Assembly: GCA_025175895.1 (NCBI GenBank)
Contig: CM045993.1
Span: 58,594,621-58,658,620 of the forward strand
Source of the DNA: Wurfbainia villosa
Taxonomy: Eukaryota; Streptophyta; Magnoliopsida; Zingiberales; Zingiberaceae
Length of the DNA: 64,000 bases
Direction of reading: 5' to 3'
The notes beneath the pieces are model-generated. The model made no database searches. It saw only the letters and a list, made by a program, of their open reading frames with translations, and was not told the origin of the DNA. The translations under genes and the position numbers were made by a program. Positions 23,573 through 37,952 of this stretch are shown here, piece by piece. Every line of letters begins with the position of its first letter. Position 1 is the first letter of the stretch.

Positions 23573-26500
23573 GACTCCCACTTGGCCTAATGCCAATCGC
23601 TACGGTATCCAATACCATAAGCTCGAACATGACCCTCAAACTTACTTTGAGGTAATGCCTTAGTCAAAGGATCCGCTAAGTTCCTTTCAGTGGGGTTTTT
23701 CTCGATTTGTATTTCCTTCCTACTAATGATCTCTCTGATCAAATGATAGCGGCGAAGCCCATGTTTGGATCATTGATGAGACCACATCAAGTTCATAGAT
23801 GAACTTCTTGATCCAAACCGCTTCCTTTCACGCTTCCAAAGTCAGAATATTCTGCCTTAGTGGCAGAATCCGCTATAGTGTCAAGTTTGGAACCTTTCCA
23901 ACTTATTGCGCCTTCATTCTAGGTGAACACGATCGCGAGACACGGAATCATCCTTGTTCCGTCTGCAGGTGGCATCCGTATACCCGCGTATCACCATGTC
24001 CCCTTCTCCATATATTAGGAACACATCCTTAGTTCTTCTCAAGTACTTAAGGATCGTCTTAACAGCCGCCCAATGATCCATTCCTGGATCGGACTGGTAT
24101 CTGCTCGTGACACTCAGAGCGTACGATACATCGGGCCTTGTACATAACATAGCATACATGATAGATCCTATTGCGGATGCATAGGGAATCTTACTCATGC
24201 AAATCCTCTTCGCATGGCGGACACATAGACTTCAAAGGTGTACCCCTGCGATGGGCGATAACCTTTCTTGGATTCCGACATGCTAAACCTCTTTGCTTTT
24301 CGATATATATGTAGATCATGCGAAAGACCAAACAGCGTTTGATCTATCTCTATAGATCTTAATCCCAAGGATGTAGGTTGCTTCTCCCAGGTCTTTCATG
24401 GAGAATGTCTTGGATAACCAAACCTTAACTGACTGTAAGATTGACACATCGCTTCCTATAAGTAATATGTCATCGACATACAATACTAGGAACACGAATT
24501 GCACTCCCACTAACCTTCTTGTACACACAAGGTTAAATGCGGATTTTGTGAGAAATCAAACTTTTTGATTGTCTCATCAAAACGGATATTCCAGCTCCTG
24601 GATGCTTGCTTCAATCCATAAATGGATCGTCGCAATTTGCATACCTTGGTTTTGTCAACCGATGTGAAACCCTCAGGCTGTATCATATACACGTCCTCGA
24701 GCAGGTTTCCATTAAGGAAAGCTGTTTTCACATCCATCTGCCATATCTCATAATCATAATGAGCCGCTATGGCCAGGAGCATCCGAATGGATTTAAGCAT
24801 AGCTACAGGCGAATAGGTTTCGTCATAATCAACACCTTGCTTTTGACGATATCCTTTCGCCACCAATCTAGCCTTATAGGTAATCACATTACCATCCATG
24901 TCGGTTTTCTTCTTGAAAACCCACTCACACCCTATAGGCTTTATGCCTTCAGGTGGGTCAACCAAGTTCCAAACTTGGTTTTCGTACATGGAATTCATTT
25001 CCGACTTCATGGCACCAAGCCACTTATCCCTTTCTGAACTTGTCAGCACTTCTTCATAACTGGTAGGCTCCTCATCATCAATGAGTAACACGTCGTTCGA
25101 TTCACTTACGAGAAATCCATATCTCTCGTGAATATTGCGTGTTCTACCGGATCTACGAAGATGTGGTGTTACAATAGGTCCAATGATTGCTCATCACTAT
25201 GAGTTGTACCGTTGTGCTTCACCTGTATCTCATCAATGTCTATTTGAGTCTCTCGAGCCTCCTCAAGCTCGGACGACACTCCCACTGCTTTCTTGCAAGA
25301 GAAACTCTTTCTTTAGAAACACGATGCCTTGAAACAAACACCTTTTGTTCCAGATGATAGAATTGGTAACCCCCTTAGGGTATCCAATAAATAGACATTT
25401 ATCGGACTTAGCATCGGTTTATACGTCTGATCACTTCACATAAGCAGGACAACCCCATATCTTCAAGTAAGATACATGAGGTTTCTTACTATTCCATATC
25501 TCATATGGAGTAGTTGAGACTACCTTAGTAGGCATTCTGTTTAACAAGTAAACAGCTGTCTGAAGTGCATAGCCCCAAAAGGACTTGGGAAGAGTTGCAT
25601 GATTCATCATTGACCTGACCATGTCCAACAAGGTCCGGTTACGCCTCTCAGATACACCATTATGCTGTGGTGTATAGGGCGGAGTCCATTGAGACAATAT
25701 ACCATTGTCTCTTAGATAATCAAGAAACTCTTGACTTAAGTATTCACCACCTCGATCCGATCGAAGTATTTTAATACTCTTATCATGTTGTTTCTCTACT
25801 TCATTTCTGAATTCTTTGAACCTTTCAAAGGCTTCAGACTTGTGTTTCATCAAGAACACATACCCAAACCGTGAGTGATCATCGGTGAAGGTAATGAAGT
25901 AGCTATAGCCTCCTAATGCTTGAGTTGACATAGGTCCACATACATCAGTATGTACTAGACCTAGTAACTCTCCCACTCGTTCACCTTTTCCTGTAAAAGG
26001 TAACTTAGTCATCTTGCCTTTTAAGCATGATTCGCATGTATCGTATGAATCCAATTCAAACGATTCCAGAATTCCACATCGGTGTAATTCGGACATGCAT
26101 TTCTTGCTTATATGGCCAAGACGACAATGCCACATATAGGAGTCTATTTGATTATCCTTTCGAGCACGCGTGTTGCTCGCTTCGATATTGAAAATGTCAC
26201 TGGATACGTCCAACGTATAAACACCATTGCTTAAAGTTCCAGTCCCATAAAGAACTCCATTCAAAGTTATGTAACAACAATTGTTACTAAAAGTCAAATG
26301 GTACCCATTTCTATTTAAACAAGAAATAGAAATGATGTTCTTTATCAACGAAGGAACATAAAAGCAATTGTCCAGTTCTAAGACAAGTCCTATAGGGAGT
26401 TCCAACAAATACGTTCCGATGGCGAGTGCAGCAACCGTTGCTCCATTCCCAACACGTAAATTTGACTCTCCCCTTGACGAGTCTTCTTCTATTCCTTAGC

Positions 26501-27245
26501 CCATGTATGTCATTACATATATGTGAGCCACACCCAGTATCGAATACCCAAGTGTCTGAGGAAATAGAATGACAATCAATAAAGAAGATTTCTGAAGAAG
26601 ATGGGGCATCCGATGCCTTATCCTTCTTCACGGACTCAAGATAAATCTTGTACTTTCTTCGCAAATGGCTCTCCTTGCCATAATGATGGCAAGTTTCCTT
26701 TTGTGCTAGTTCTACCTTCTTAGCCCTTCTCTTCTTTCCCTTCTGTTGTTCCTTTGACTTCCTCTTAGAACCTTTCTTCGAGGAATCAACTAACAGCACC
26801 GTCCCCTGCTCATGCTTCTCAGAAGACTCCACAGTCTTCAGCATATTGAGCAGTACCACATATGAACCTCCTAGCATCTCAGAGGTGAAGAGGAGCTTTG
26901 AGACTTCGAACCTTTCGAATCTCACTTGCTCATCAACCAACTCACAAAGATGAAGGACTACGATATGAGCATCCATATGCTCATGCTGCTTTCGTAGCTT
27001 GGGTTCCATCGTGGCTAGCATGATGCAACTCATTTGTTCAGAATCACTCACATGTTTCTGATAGGCGAACAATTGGTCCAGAGTTGCATCGTCACTAGGA
27101 CGGGCGGGAAGAGGCGCTTCAGGACATTTGCAAGCTTTTCAACCTTGAGAATAATTCTCAAGCTTCTAAGCCAGTCCATGAAGCTCGGCCCAGTCAATTT
27201 ATTCGAATCCAAAATGGAACGCAATTCAAAGACATCATGATCAAT
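23573..27245 (-). pseudogene. Copia gag-pol, left tandem element
   Basis: Minus strand. Gag is at ~27245-26600, with a knuckle CHHYGKESHLRRKYK that lacks two Cys. Protease motif DTGCGSHI near 26540. Integrase at 26408-25431, with the HHCC zinc region, HTDVC, FTDDHSR and SERRNRT. Reverse transcriptase at 25091-24316 with YVDDILLIG. RNase H at 24198-23640. Compared with the Copia at 42222-46184, gag lacks ~58 residues near 26850 and RNase H lacks ~30 residues near 23772. Several frameshifts separate the frames; many sit at CAG/CTG-containing spots where the right element reads on. Not functional as written. Confidence 0.88.
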
Positions 27246-28531
27246 ATATTAACTTAGAAATACAAAACGAGCATATATGAGAAAGATGATTTTAAAATGC
27301 ATCAATATACATTTATAAATCCCATTCATTTTTCGAATTTCAAAAACCCTTAAAATCACTTCGGGAGATCGTAGGTCCATCTCCGAATGGGCTGATATCC
27401 ATCATAGATAAGAACAACCTTGGAGTGAGTCCAACAAGTCATTCTTAGCTATGATGGTGGGTATCAAGTATACCGATTACATATCATGTATATGTAACTA
27501 TCACAATGTGCTATCAACTAATTGAATGTTTACACATACATTGGGTTGTTAACACATTAACAAGTATGCATCATATGCATAGCACCCAACTTCACCTCTC
27601 TTCACATCGACCTTGGAGTGAGTCCAACAAATTGATGCTCCAAGTTAAAGCCGACCCATTAATCGCGAAATAGTTTTAATATGGTTAGAGCGCATTCAAC
27701 CAATTAGCCAGGCTTGGAGTGAGTCCAACAACCCAAACTAACGATTGACCTCTGACTCTTACCATATTAGAGGTAAACTATTCCAATGATTTGAACATGT
27801 TCAGGTTCGAGCCGGGCTTGGAGTGAGTCCAACAACCCAAACAAGAAACAGAACTCTGGTTCTAACCATATTAATGGAAGGTGTAGGCTTTAATATTGAG
27901 TTAGGGTTTTATGTCTCATCCTCTTTGCATGCAAATAACTATTATCTACATGGCATGACATACATGGCATACATCTACATGTCACGACACGCATGACATA
28001 ATGTTATGCATCTAATGCAATTACATGGCATACAATTATGTCATGTATATAATTTCCTTATATGTCATAACTATTTATGAAAATAAAATATGTTTAAGAT
28101 TTGATTCTCCAAATCAAATCATAATTAAATTAGGAAACAAATTTTCAAATCTAATCACATATTTTATTCATGGAATTATTTGATTAAGGAAAATCTATTT
28201 AGGAAACCAATTTCCTAAATCATTAAAACTACTTATGGAAATAAAATATTTTAAGATTTGATTTCCCAAATCAAATCATGATTAAATTAGGAAATAAATT
28301 TCCAGAATCTAATCAAATATTTTATTTATGGAAAATATCAATTTCCATAAATACTTCCAACTTTCCAAAAGTGGAAGATTTCCATAAATACTTCTAGACT
28401 TTCCAAAATTGAAAAATTTCCATAAATACTTCTAAATTTCCAAAATTTAGAAAATTTCCAGAAATACATTATGACTATCGCAAAACCAATTTTACGATTA
28501 TGTCGAAACACAACCTGGGCTCTGATACCAC
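27246..28531 (-). other. Leader of left tandem Copia
   Basis: Untranslated leader from the primer site (28515-28530) to gag. Four CTTGGAGTGAGTCCAACAA hairpin repeats lie near 27419, 27610, 27714 and 27818. AT-rich, with directly repeated aaatcaaatcat segments. Confidence 0.8.
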
Positions 28532-30752
28532 TGTTGGGTTTCTGGCACCGCGGCGTGTGTGTGTTCGATCATGTTTCGTAAACATGAGCACAGCGGAAGC
28601 AATTAAAAATAATAAATCTATATTTATTACAACACACACAACACACGCATGCTATTACAACAAGTGTAGACATAACCGTAAATTAAAATTTGCAATAAAA
28701 GAAAATTATCTACGTTATACCTTCCGTATGACGTGTAGCGGGAACGGCATCAACCGGAACGATCCTCGTAAGAATCGTCTCTATCCGTATCCACGCCGAG
28801 CTCCTCGGGATGACTTCGCTAAGTCACGAGCTTCGTCTTCGTATGGGTTACTAGCCTCGTGTTGAAGACGACGTGATCGAGAGATGATCACGATCCGAAT
28901 CCAAATTCGGATCCTAAAACGAGTTCTCAAAACTCGCTTCTCCGGAGAGGTATTCGTCAACCAATTGACGAATCCTTCGTCCTCCACCTCAGAGGATTAC
29001 CGGAGATCAAATCCCCGGTAAGTTAGCCGCTGTCGGAGCACTAACCGTCGTCCAAACGACGCTCCGACGAGAGGAGGAGAAGCTGTCCAGAAAACTGGAC
29101 AGCTTGGTGGAGGATATAGGCGCCGGCTAACCAAGGAAAGAAAAGGCTCACCTTGATGCCAAACCTATAGGGGATCACCGGAGGATCGCCGGAGGGTTCA
29201 CCGGCTGTAGCAGTGGTCGCAACAAGTTGGACGGCTGCACAAAAGCTGGATGGTGGCACTTTAGGGTTGGGCGCCGAATAGATGAGATGATGGAGGGGGC
29301 GGCACAACAAGGTTGGGCGGCAACACCAATTAGGGTTTTTGGATTAGGGTTTAAGCCCTATTTTATAGAGAACTAATTCTCTTAATGGTTAATGGATCAT
29401 ATCCATAAAGCCCATTAACCCGCTCTATTAAGATAAGTTAAAATAAACCAAACCATGATGGTTTATTTTAAGTTAAAACGAACCGAACCAACCTTTGGTT
29501 CATTCGTTTAATATAAACCAAACCCTTTGGTTTATTCTCATCCATTGGATTAGAACCAAACCATTTTGGTCCATCCATTATGTCTTCATAAGACACGGCC
29601 CATCCACGCTTCCATTGCATCAAACAATTTCATGCTCGCTTTATGTTTGGTCCAACCAAACATAGTTTCTCTCGGTCTGAGAATCCCATTCTCAAGCTCG
29701 TTTTAAATCCTTTGGATTACACTCGTTGTGCGTGTGACCAAATAGGTTCTCGGTTTATGTTGGCCGTCTATAATTAACCATTAATCATAGAACGATCATG
29801 AGTGGCACCTAGTAGTACATCATGATCCCCAATTAACCGAAAAGATCAACGGTTGATCCAGAACTATTTCTGAAACCCTTCAGTAGCTCGAATTAATCGT
29901 GCCCCATTCCCTTCACTCATCTTATACCCACTTGGTTCAGGACATGGTCTATTGTGTCAGTCCCCACTAGGCTGACTACGTCACACCTAGCCCAAGTGTC
30001 ATTTCCTCGTCCTACGGATTCTAGTTACTCCACATGTATCGAAGAGTACTTTACTCTAAACATGTTATGCTTTGGCCAAAGACTTTAGTAACAATCCGAC
30101 GAGAGGCCATGGGTATACATCTCCTCGCAAGGAGTGGTGAATCCTTTATAGGCTATTCAAACACCTTCGATCACTTCGACTTATACCCAATCATCCCGGG
30201 TCCACATCTCCTCAGAGATGTTTGCTTAAGATGTCAAAGCATAAGTCTCCATGATCAAGATGACTTGAATACCGCAAGTCAAAGGAACATCGCACTTAAG
30301 CCACAGTAAGAACTTCATTGAAATATCTATATATGCAGAGAACCATATGAAGTCTTACGGCTGGTCACTCCAATGAACTAGTTACCATAACTAGCATCCA
30401 CGATTAACTCCGGACATCACAATGTCTCCAAAGGTGAGAATCACCAAGCTTGGATACACCAAGGAGTATACCTCGTGTTAGTCTCGGCGAATTGATGGTG
30501 TCCAAATCCATCAATTCATCGACTAGGATAATTCCGATACATCACAATTACACATGTAGAGATACTCACTAGTTGTGATCCAATCACAAATTCTCTCATG
30601 CTGTGAATCGTATCGTGGACATTCAGTAAATGAGTTTAAGATCCAATCAAATACATTAAACATGTACACTCAAATAGTGAATCTTCATTTATCATATAAA
30701 TGGTTCATACATAAGGCGATTGCCTTAGGACATCTCTCATATATTACTAACA
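28532..30752 (-). repeat. Copia tandem LTR 2 (shared, central)
   Basis: 2221 bp, flanked on its left by a primer-site complement and on its right by a polypurine complement. It therefore belongs to both elements. Hairpin at 29081-29104. Confidence 0.93.
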
Positions 30753-33700
30753 GACTCCCACTTGGCCTAATGCCAATCGCTACGGTATCCAATACCATAA
30801 GCTCGAACATGACCCTCAAACTTACTTTGAGGTAATGCCTTAGTCAAAGGATCCGCTAAGTTCCTTTCAGTGGGGTTTTTCTCGATTTGTATTTCCTTCC
30901 TACTAATGATCTCTCTGATCAAATGATAGCGGCGAAGCCCATGTTTGGATCATTGATGAGACCACATCAAGTTCATAGATGAACTTCTTGATCCAAACCG
31001 CTTCCTTTGCTGCTTCCAAAGCTGTAACATATTCTGCCTTAGTGGCAGAATCCGCTATAGTGTCAAGTTTGGAACCTTTCCAACTTATTGCGCCTTCATT
31101 CTAGGTGAACACGTATCCAGACTGAGACCTGGAATCATCCTTGTCTGTCTGGAAGCTGGCATCTGTATACCCGCGTATCACCATGTCCCCTTCTCCATAT
31201 ATTAGGAACACATCCTTAGTTCTTCTCAAGTACTTAAGGATCGTCTTAACAGCCGCCCAATGATCCATTCCTGGATCAGACTGGTATCTGCTCGTGACAC
31301 TCAGAGCATACGATACATCGGGCCTCGTACATAACATAGCATACATGATAGATCCTATTGCGGATGCATAGGGAATCTTACTCATGCAAATCCTCTCGTC
31401 TACTGTGCGCGGACACATAGACTTCAAAAGGTGTACCCCCTGCCTGATGGGCAGATAACCTTTCTTGGATTCCGACATGCTAAACCTCTTTAGCACTCAG
31501 TCTATATATGTAGACTGCGAAAGACCAAGCAACCGTTTCGATCTATCTCTATAGATCTTAATCCCAAGGATGTAGGTTGCTTCTCCCAGGTCTTTCATGG
31601 AGAATGTCTTGGATAACCAAACCTTAACTGACTGTAAGATTGACACATCGTTTCCTATAAGTAATATGTCATTGACATACAATACTAGGAACACGACTGC
31701 ACTCCCACTAACCTTCTTGTACACACAAGGTTCGTCTGGATTTTGTGAGAAATCAAACTTTTTGATTGTCTCATCAAAACGGATATTCCAGCTCCTGGAT
31801 GCTTGCTTCAATCCATAAATGGATCGTGCCGCATTTGCATACCTTGGTTTTATCAACCGATGTGAAACCCTCAAGTCAGATCATATACACGTCCTCGGCG
31901 AGGTTTCCATTAAGGAAAGTCGTTTTCACATCCATCCGCCATATCTCATAATCATAATGAGCCGCTATGGCCGAGAGCATCCGAATGGATTTAAGCATAG
32001 CTACAGTGAATAGGTTTCGCCATAATCAACACCTTGTTTTTGGCGATATCCTTTCGCCACCAATCTAGCCTTATAGGTAATCACATTACCATCCATGTCG
32101 GTTTTCTTCTTGAAAACCCACTGCACCTATAGGCTTTATGCCTTCAGGTGGGTCAACCAAGTTCCAAACTTGGTTTTCGTACATGGAATCCATTTCCGAC
32201 TTCATGGCACCAAGCCACTTATCCCTTTCTGAACTTGTCAACACTTCTTCATAACTGGTAGGCTCCTCATCATCAATGAGTAACACGCCGTTCGATTCAC
32301 TTACGAGAAATCCATATCTCTCAGGAATATTGCGTGTTCTACCAGATCTACGAAGATGTGGTGTTACAATAGGTCCAGTCGATTGCTCATCACTATGAGT
32401 TGTCGGCTGTTGTGCTTCACCAGGTATCTCATCAATGTCTATTTGAGTCTCTCGAGCCTCCTCAAGCTCGACGACACTCCCACTGTTTTCTTGCAAGAGA
32501 AACTCTTTCTTTAGAAACACAGCATGCCTTGAAACAAACACCTTTTGTTCCACAGGATGATAGAATTGGTAACCCCTTGTTTCCTTAGGGTATCCAATAA
32601 ATAGACATTTATCAGACTTAGCATCCAGTTTGTCTGATACAGTCCGCTTCACATAAGCAGGACAACCCCATATCTTCAAGTAAGATACATGAGATTTCTT
32701 ACTATTCCATATCTCATATGGAGTAGTTGAGACTACCTTGGTAGGCATTCTGTTTAACAAGTAAACAGCTGTCTGAAGTGCATAGCCCCAAAAGGACTTG
32801 GGAAGAGTTGCATGATTCATCATTGACCTGACCATGTCCAACAAGGTCCGGTTACGCCTCTCAGATACACCATTATGCTGTGGTGTATAGGGCGGAGTCC
32901 ATTGAGACAATATACCATTGTCTCTTAGATAATCAAGAAACTCTTGACTTAAGTATTCACCACCTCGATCCGATCGAAGTATTTTAATACTCTTATCATG
33001 TTGTTTCTCTACTTCATTTCTGAATTCTTTGAACCTTTCAAAGGCTTCAGACTTGTGTTTCATCAAGAACACATACCCAAACCGTGAGTGATCATCGGTG
33101 AAGGTAATGAAGTAGCTATAGCCTCCTAATGCTTAAGTTGACATAAGTCCACATACATCAGTATGTACTAGACCTAGTAACTCTCCCACTCGTTCACCTT
33201 TTCCTGTAAAAGGTAACTTAGTCATCTTGCCTTTTAAGCATGATTCGCATGTATCGTATGAATCCAATTCAAACGATTCCAGAATTCCACATCGGTGTAA
33301 TTCGGACATGCATTTCTTGCTTATATGGCCAAGATGACAATGCCACATATAGGAGTCTATTTGATTATCCTTTCGAGCACGCGTGTTGCTTGCTTCGATA
33401 TTGAAAATGTCACTGGATACGTCCAACGTATAAACACCATTGCTTAAAGTTCCAGTCCCATAAAGAACTCCATTCAAAGTTATGTAACAACAATTGTTAC
33501 TAAAAGTCAAATGGTACCCATTTCTATTTAAACAAGAAATAGAAATGATGTTCTTTATCAACGAAGGAACATAAAAGCAATTGTCTAGTTCTAAGACAAG
33601 TCCTATAGGGAGTTCCAACAAATACGTTCCGATGGCGAGTGCAGCAACCGTTGCTCCATTCCCAACACGTAAATTTGACTCTCCCCTTGACGAGTCTTCT

Positions 33701-34450
33701 TCTATTCCTTAGCCCATGTATGTCATTACATATATGTGAGCCACACCCAGATGTCGAATACCCAAGTGTCCGAGGAAATAGAATGACAATCAATAAAGAA
33801 GATTTAAGAAGATGGGGCATGCCTTATCCTTCATAACGGACTCAAGATAAATCTTGCACTTTCTTCGCAAATGGCTCTCCTTGCCATAATGATGGCAAGT
33901 TTCCTTTTGTGCTAGTTCTACCTTCTTAGCCCTTCTCTTCTTTCCCTTCTGCTGTTCCTTTGACTTCCTCTTAGAACCTTTCTTCGAGAAATCAACTAAC
34001 AGCACCGTCCCCTGCTCATGCTTCTCAGAAGACTCCACAGTCTTCAGCATATTGAGCAATACCACAGATGAACCTCCTAGCATCTCAGAGGTGAAGAGGA
34101 GCTTTGAGACTTCGAACCTTTCGAATCTCACTTGCTCATCAACCAACTCACAAAGATGAAGGACTACGATATGAGCATCCATATGCTCATGCTTCTTTCG
34201 TAGCTTGGGTTCCATCGTGGCTAGCATGATGCAACTCATTTGTTCAGAATCACTCACATGTTTCTGATAGGCCAACAATTGGTCCAGAGTTGCATCGTCA
34301 CTAGGACGGGCGGGAAGAGGCGCTTCGAGGACATACGCAAGCTTTTCCACCTTGAGAACAATTCTCAAGTTTCTAAGCCCATGAAGCTCCATGAAGCTCG
34401 GCCCAGTCAATTTATTCGAATCCAAAATGGAACGCAATTCAAAGACATCA
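30753..34450 (-). pseudogene. Copia gag-pol, right tandem element
   Basis: Best-preserved Copia polyprotein here. Gag at 34437-33790 with the same ~58-residue gap and a knuckle CHHYGKESHLRRKCK (second Cys replaced by Tyr). Protease/pre-integrase at 33820-33133. Integrase core through to the start of RT at 33072-32086 (328 codons open). RT and RNase H at 31874-31101, where the motif is YVNDILLIG in place of YVDD. RNase H has the same short gap near 30953. Frameshifts remain near 33820, 33133, 32086 and 31497. With gag and RNase H both shortened, it is unlikely to move alone. Confidence 0.88.
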
Positions 34451-35746
34451 TGATCAATATATTAACTTAGAAATACAAAACGAGCATATATGAGAAAGAT
34501 GATTTTAAAATGCATCAATATACATTTATAAATCCCATTCATTTTTCGAATTTCAAAAACCCTTAAAATCACTTCGGGAGATCGTAGGTCCATCTCCGAA
34601 TGGGCTGATATCCATCATAGATAAGAACAACCTTGGAGTGAGTCCAACAAGCCATTCTTAGCTATGATGGTGGGTATCAAGTATACCGATTACATATCAT
34701 GTATATGTAACTATCACAATGTGCTATCAACTAATTGAATGTTTACACATACATTGGGTTGTTAACACATTAACAAGTATGCATCATATGCATAGCACCC
34801 AACTTCACCTCTCTTCACATCGACCTTGGAGTGAGTCCAACAAATTGATGCTCCAAGTTAAAGCCGACCCATTAATCGCGAAATAGTTTTAATATGGTTA
34901 GAGCGCATTCAACCAATTAGCCAGGCTTGGAGTGAGTCCAACAACCCAAACTAACGATTGACCTCTGACTCTTACCATATTAGAGGTAAACTATTCCAAT
35001 GATTTGAACATGTTCAGGTTCGAGCCGGGCTTGGAGTGAGTCCAACAACCCAAACAAGAAACAGAACTCTGGTTCTAACCATATTAATGGAAGGTGTAGG
35101 CTTTAATATTGAGTTAGGGTTTTATGTCTCATCCTCTTTGCATGCAAATAACTATTATCTACATGGCATGACATACATGGCATACATCTACATGTCACGA
35201 CACGCATGACATAATGTTATGCATCTAATGCAATTACATGGCATACAATTATGTCATGTATATAATTTCCTTATATGTCATAACTATTTATGAAAATAAA
35301 ATATGTTTAAGATTTGATTCTCCAAATCAAATCATAATTAAATTAGGAAACAAATTTCCAAATCTAATCACATATTTTATTCATGGAATTATTTGATTAA
35401 GGAAAATCTATTTAGGAAACCAATTTCCTAAATCATTAAAACTACTTATGGAAATAAAATATTTTAAGATTTGATTTCCCAAATCAAATCATGATTAAAT
35501 TAGGAAATAAATTTCCAGAATCTAATCAAATATTTTATTTATGGAAAATATCAATTTCCATAAATACTTCCAACTTTACAAAAGTGGAAGATTTCCATAA
35601 ATACTTCTAGACTTTCCAAAATTGAAAAATTTCCATAAATACTTCTAAATTTCCAAAATTTAGAAAATTTCCAGAAATACATTATGACTATCGCAAAACC
35701 AATTTTACGATTATGTCGAAACACAACCTGGGCTCGATACCCACTT
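34451..35746 (-). other. Leader of right tandem Copia
   Basis: Nearly identical to 27246-28531, with the same four hairpin repeats (near 34632, 34824, 34927 and 35031). The primer-site complement next to LTR 3 reads ggctcgataccca and is scrambled. Confidence 0.8.
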
Positions 35747-37947
35747 TGTTGGGTTTTACGCACATGGCGTGTGTGTGTTCGATCATGTTTTCGTAAACAT
35801 GAGCACAGTGAAGCAATTAAAAATAATAAATCTATATTTATTACAACACACACAACACACGCATGCTATTACAACAAGTGTAGACATAACCGTAAATTAA
35901 AATTTGCAATAAAAGAAAATTATCTACGTTATACCTTCCGTATGACGTGTAGCGGGAACGGCATCAACCGGAACGATCCTCGTAAGAATCGTCTCTATCC
36001 GTATCCACGCCGAGCTCCTCGGGATGACTTCGCTAAGTCACGAGCTTCGTCTTCGTATGGGTTACTAGCCTCGTGTTGAAGACGACGTGATCGAGAGATG
36101 ATCACGATCCGAATCCAAATTCGGATCCTAAAACGAGTTCTCAAAACTCGCTTCTCCGGAGAGGTATTCGTCAACCAATTGACGAATCCTTCCTCCTCCA
36201 CCTCAGAGGATTACCGGAGATCAAATCCCCGGTAAGTTAGCCGCTGTCGGAGCACTAACCATCGTCCAAACGACGCTCCGACGAGAGGAGGAGAAGCTGT
36301 CCAGAAAACTGGACAGCTTGGTGGAGGATATAGGCGCCGGCTAACCAAGGAAAGAAAAGGCTCACCTTGATGCCAAACCTATAGGGGATCACCGGAGGAT
36401 CGCCGGAGGGTTCACCGGCTGTAGCTTGGTCGCCGGCAACAAGTTGGACGGCTGCACAAAAGCTGGATGGTGGCACTTTAGGGTTGGGTGCCGAATAGAT
36501 GAGATGATGGAGGGGGCGGCACAACAAGGTTGGGCGGCAACACCAATTAGGGTTTTTGGATTAGGGTTTAAGCCCTATTTTATAGAGAACTAATTCTCTT
36601 AATGGTTAATGGATCATATCCATAAAGCCCGTTAACCCGCTCTATTAAGATAAGTTAAAATAAACCAAACCATGATGGTTTATTTTAAGTTAAAACGAAC
36701 CGAACCAACCTTTGGTTCATTCGTTTAATATAAACCAAACCCTTTGGTTTATTCTCATCCATTGGATTAGAACCAAACCATTTTGGTCCATCCATTATGT
36801 CTTCATAAGACACGGCCCATCCACGCTTCCATTGCGACTGAAACAATTTCATGCTCGCTTTATGTTTGGTCCAACCAAAAATAGTTTCTCTCGGTCTGAG
36901 AATCTCATTCTCAAGCTCGTTTTAAATCCTTTGGATTACACTCGTTGTGCGTGTGACCAAATAGGTTCTCGGTTTATGTTGGCCGTCTATAATTAACCAT
37001 TAATCATAGAACGATCATGAGTGGCACCTAGTAGTACATCATGATCCCCGATTAGCAAGAAAAGATCAGCGGTTGATCGAACTATTTTTGAAACCCTTGA
37101 TGCTCGAATTAATCGTGCCCCATTCCCTTCACTCATCTTATACCCACTTGGTTGGGACATGGTCTGTGTCACGGCCCCACTAGGCTGACTACGTCACACC
37201 TAGCCCAAGTATCATTTCCTCGTCCTACGGATTCTAGTTACTCCACATGTATCGAAGAGTACCTTACTCTAAACATGTTATGCTTTGGCCAAAGACTTTA
37301 GTAACAATCCGACGAGAGGCCATGGGTATACATCTCCTCGCAAGGAGTGGTGAATCCTTTATAGGCTATTCAAACACCTTCGATCACTTCGACTTATACC
37401 CAATCATCCCGGGTCCACATCTCCTCGGAGATGTTTGCTTAAGATGTCAAAGCATAAGTCTCCATGATCAAGATGACTTGAATACCGCAAGTCAAAGGAA
37501 CATCGCCCTTAAGCCACAGTAAGAACTTCATTGACATATCTATATATATGCAGAGAACCATATGAAGTCTTACGGCTGGTCACTCCAATGAACTAGTTAC
37601 CATAACTAGCATCCACGATTAACTCCGGACATCACTATGTCTCGGCCCGGTGAGAATCGCTTGGATACACCAAGGAGTATACCTCGTGCTAGTCTCGCGA
37701 AATTGATGGTGTCCAAATCCATCAATTCATCGACTAGGGATAATTCCGATACATCACAATTACACATGTAGAGATACTCACTAGTTGTGATCCAATCACA
37801 AATTCTCTCATGCTGTGAATCGTATCGTGGACATTCAGTAAATGAGTTTAAGATCCAATCAAATACATTAAACATGTACACTCAAATAGTGAATCTTCAT
37901 TTATCATATAAATGGTTCATACGGACATCTCTCATATATTACTAACA
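35747..37947 (-). repeat. Copia tandem LTR 3
   Basis: 2201 bp. Lacks ~17 bp near 37922 compared with the other copies. Hairpin at 36295-36318. Followed by the ATAAT duplication. Confidence 0.93.
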
Positions 37948-37952
37948 ATAAT

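Larger units (their letters stand above)
21366..37947 (-). mobile_element. Tandem Copia, LTR-internal-LTR-internal-LTR
   Basis: Three LTRs of 2207, 2221 and 2201 bp enclose two internal regions in the same minus orientation. Only one target duplication exists, ATAAT at 21361-21365 and 37948-37952. The middle LTR serves as 5' LTR of the left element and 3' LTR of the right one. Primer-site complements lie at 28515-28530 (matching tRNA-iMet) and, damaged, near 35731-35746. Polypurine complements gactcccacttgg lie at 23573 and 30753. High similarity of the copies points to a recent origin, probably by recombination between LTRs. Confidence 0.93.

Noticed and set aside
28500..28865. Frame repeated at 1395, 21391, 28500 and 35684
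   Set aside because: Lies at the same place in every Copia LTR on the strand opposite to transcription, and varies in start and frame. It recurs because the LTR recurs.
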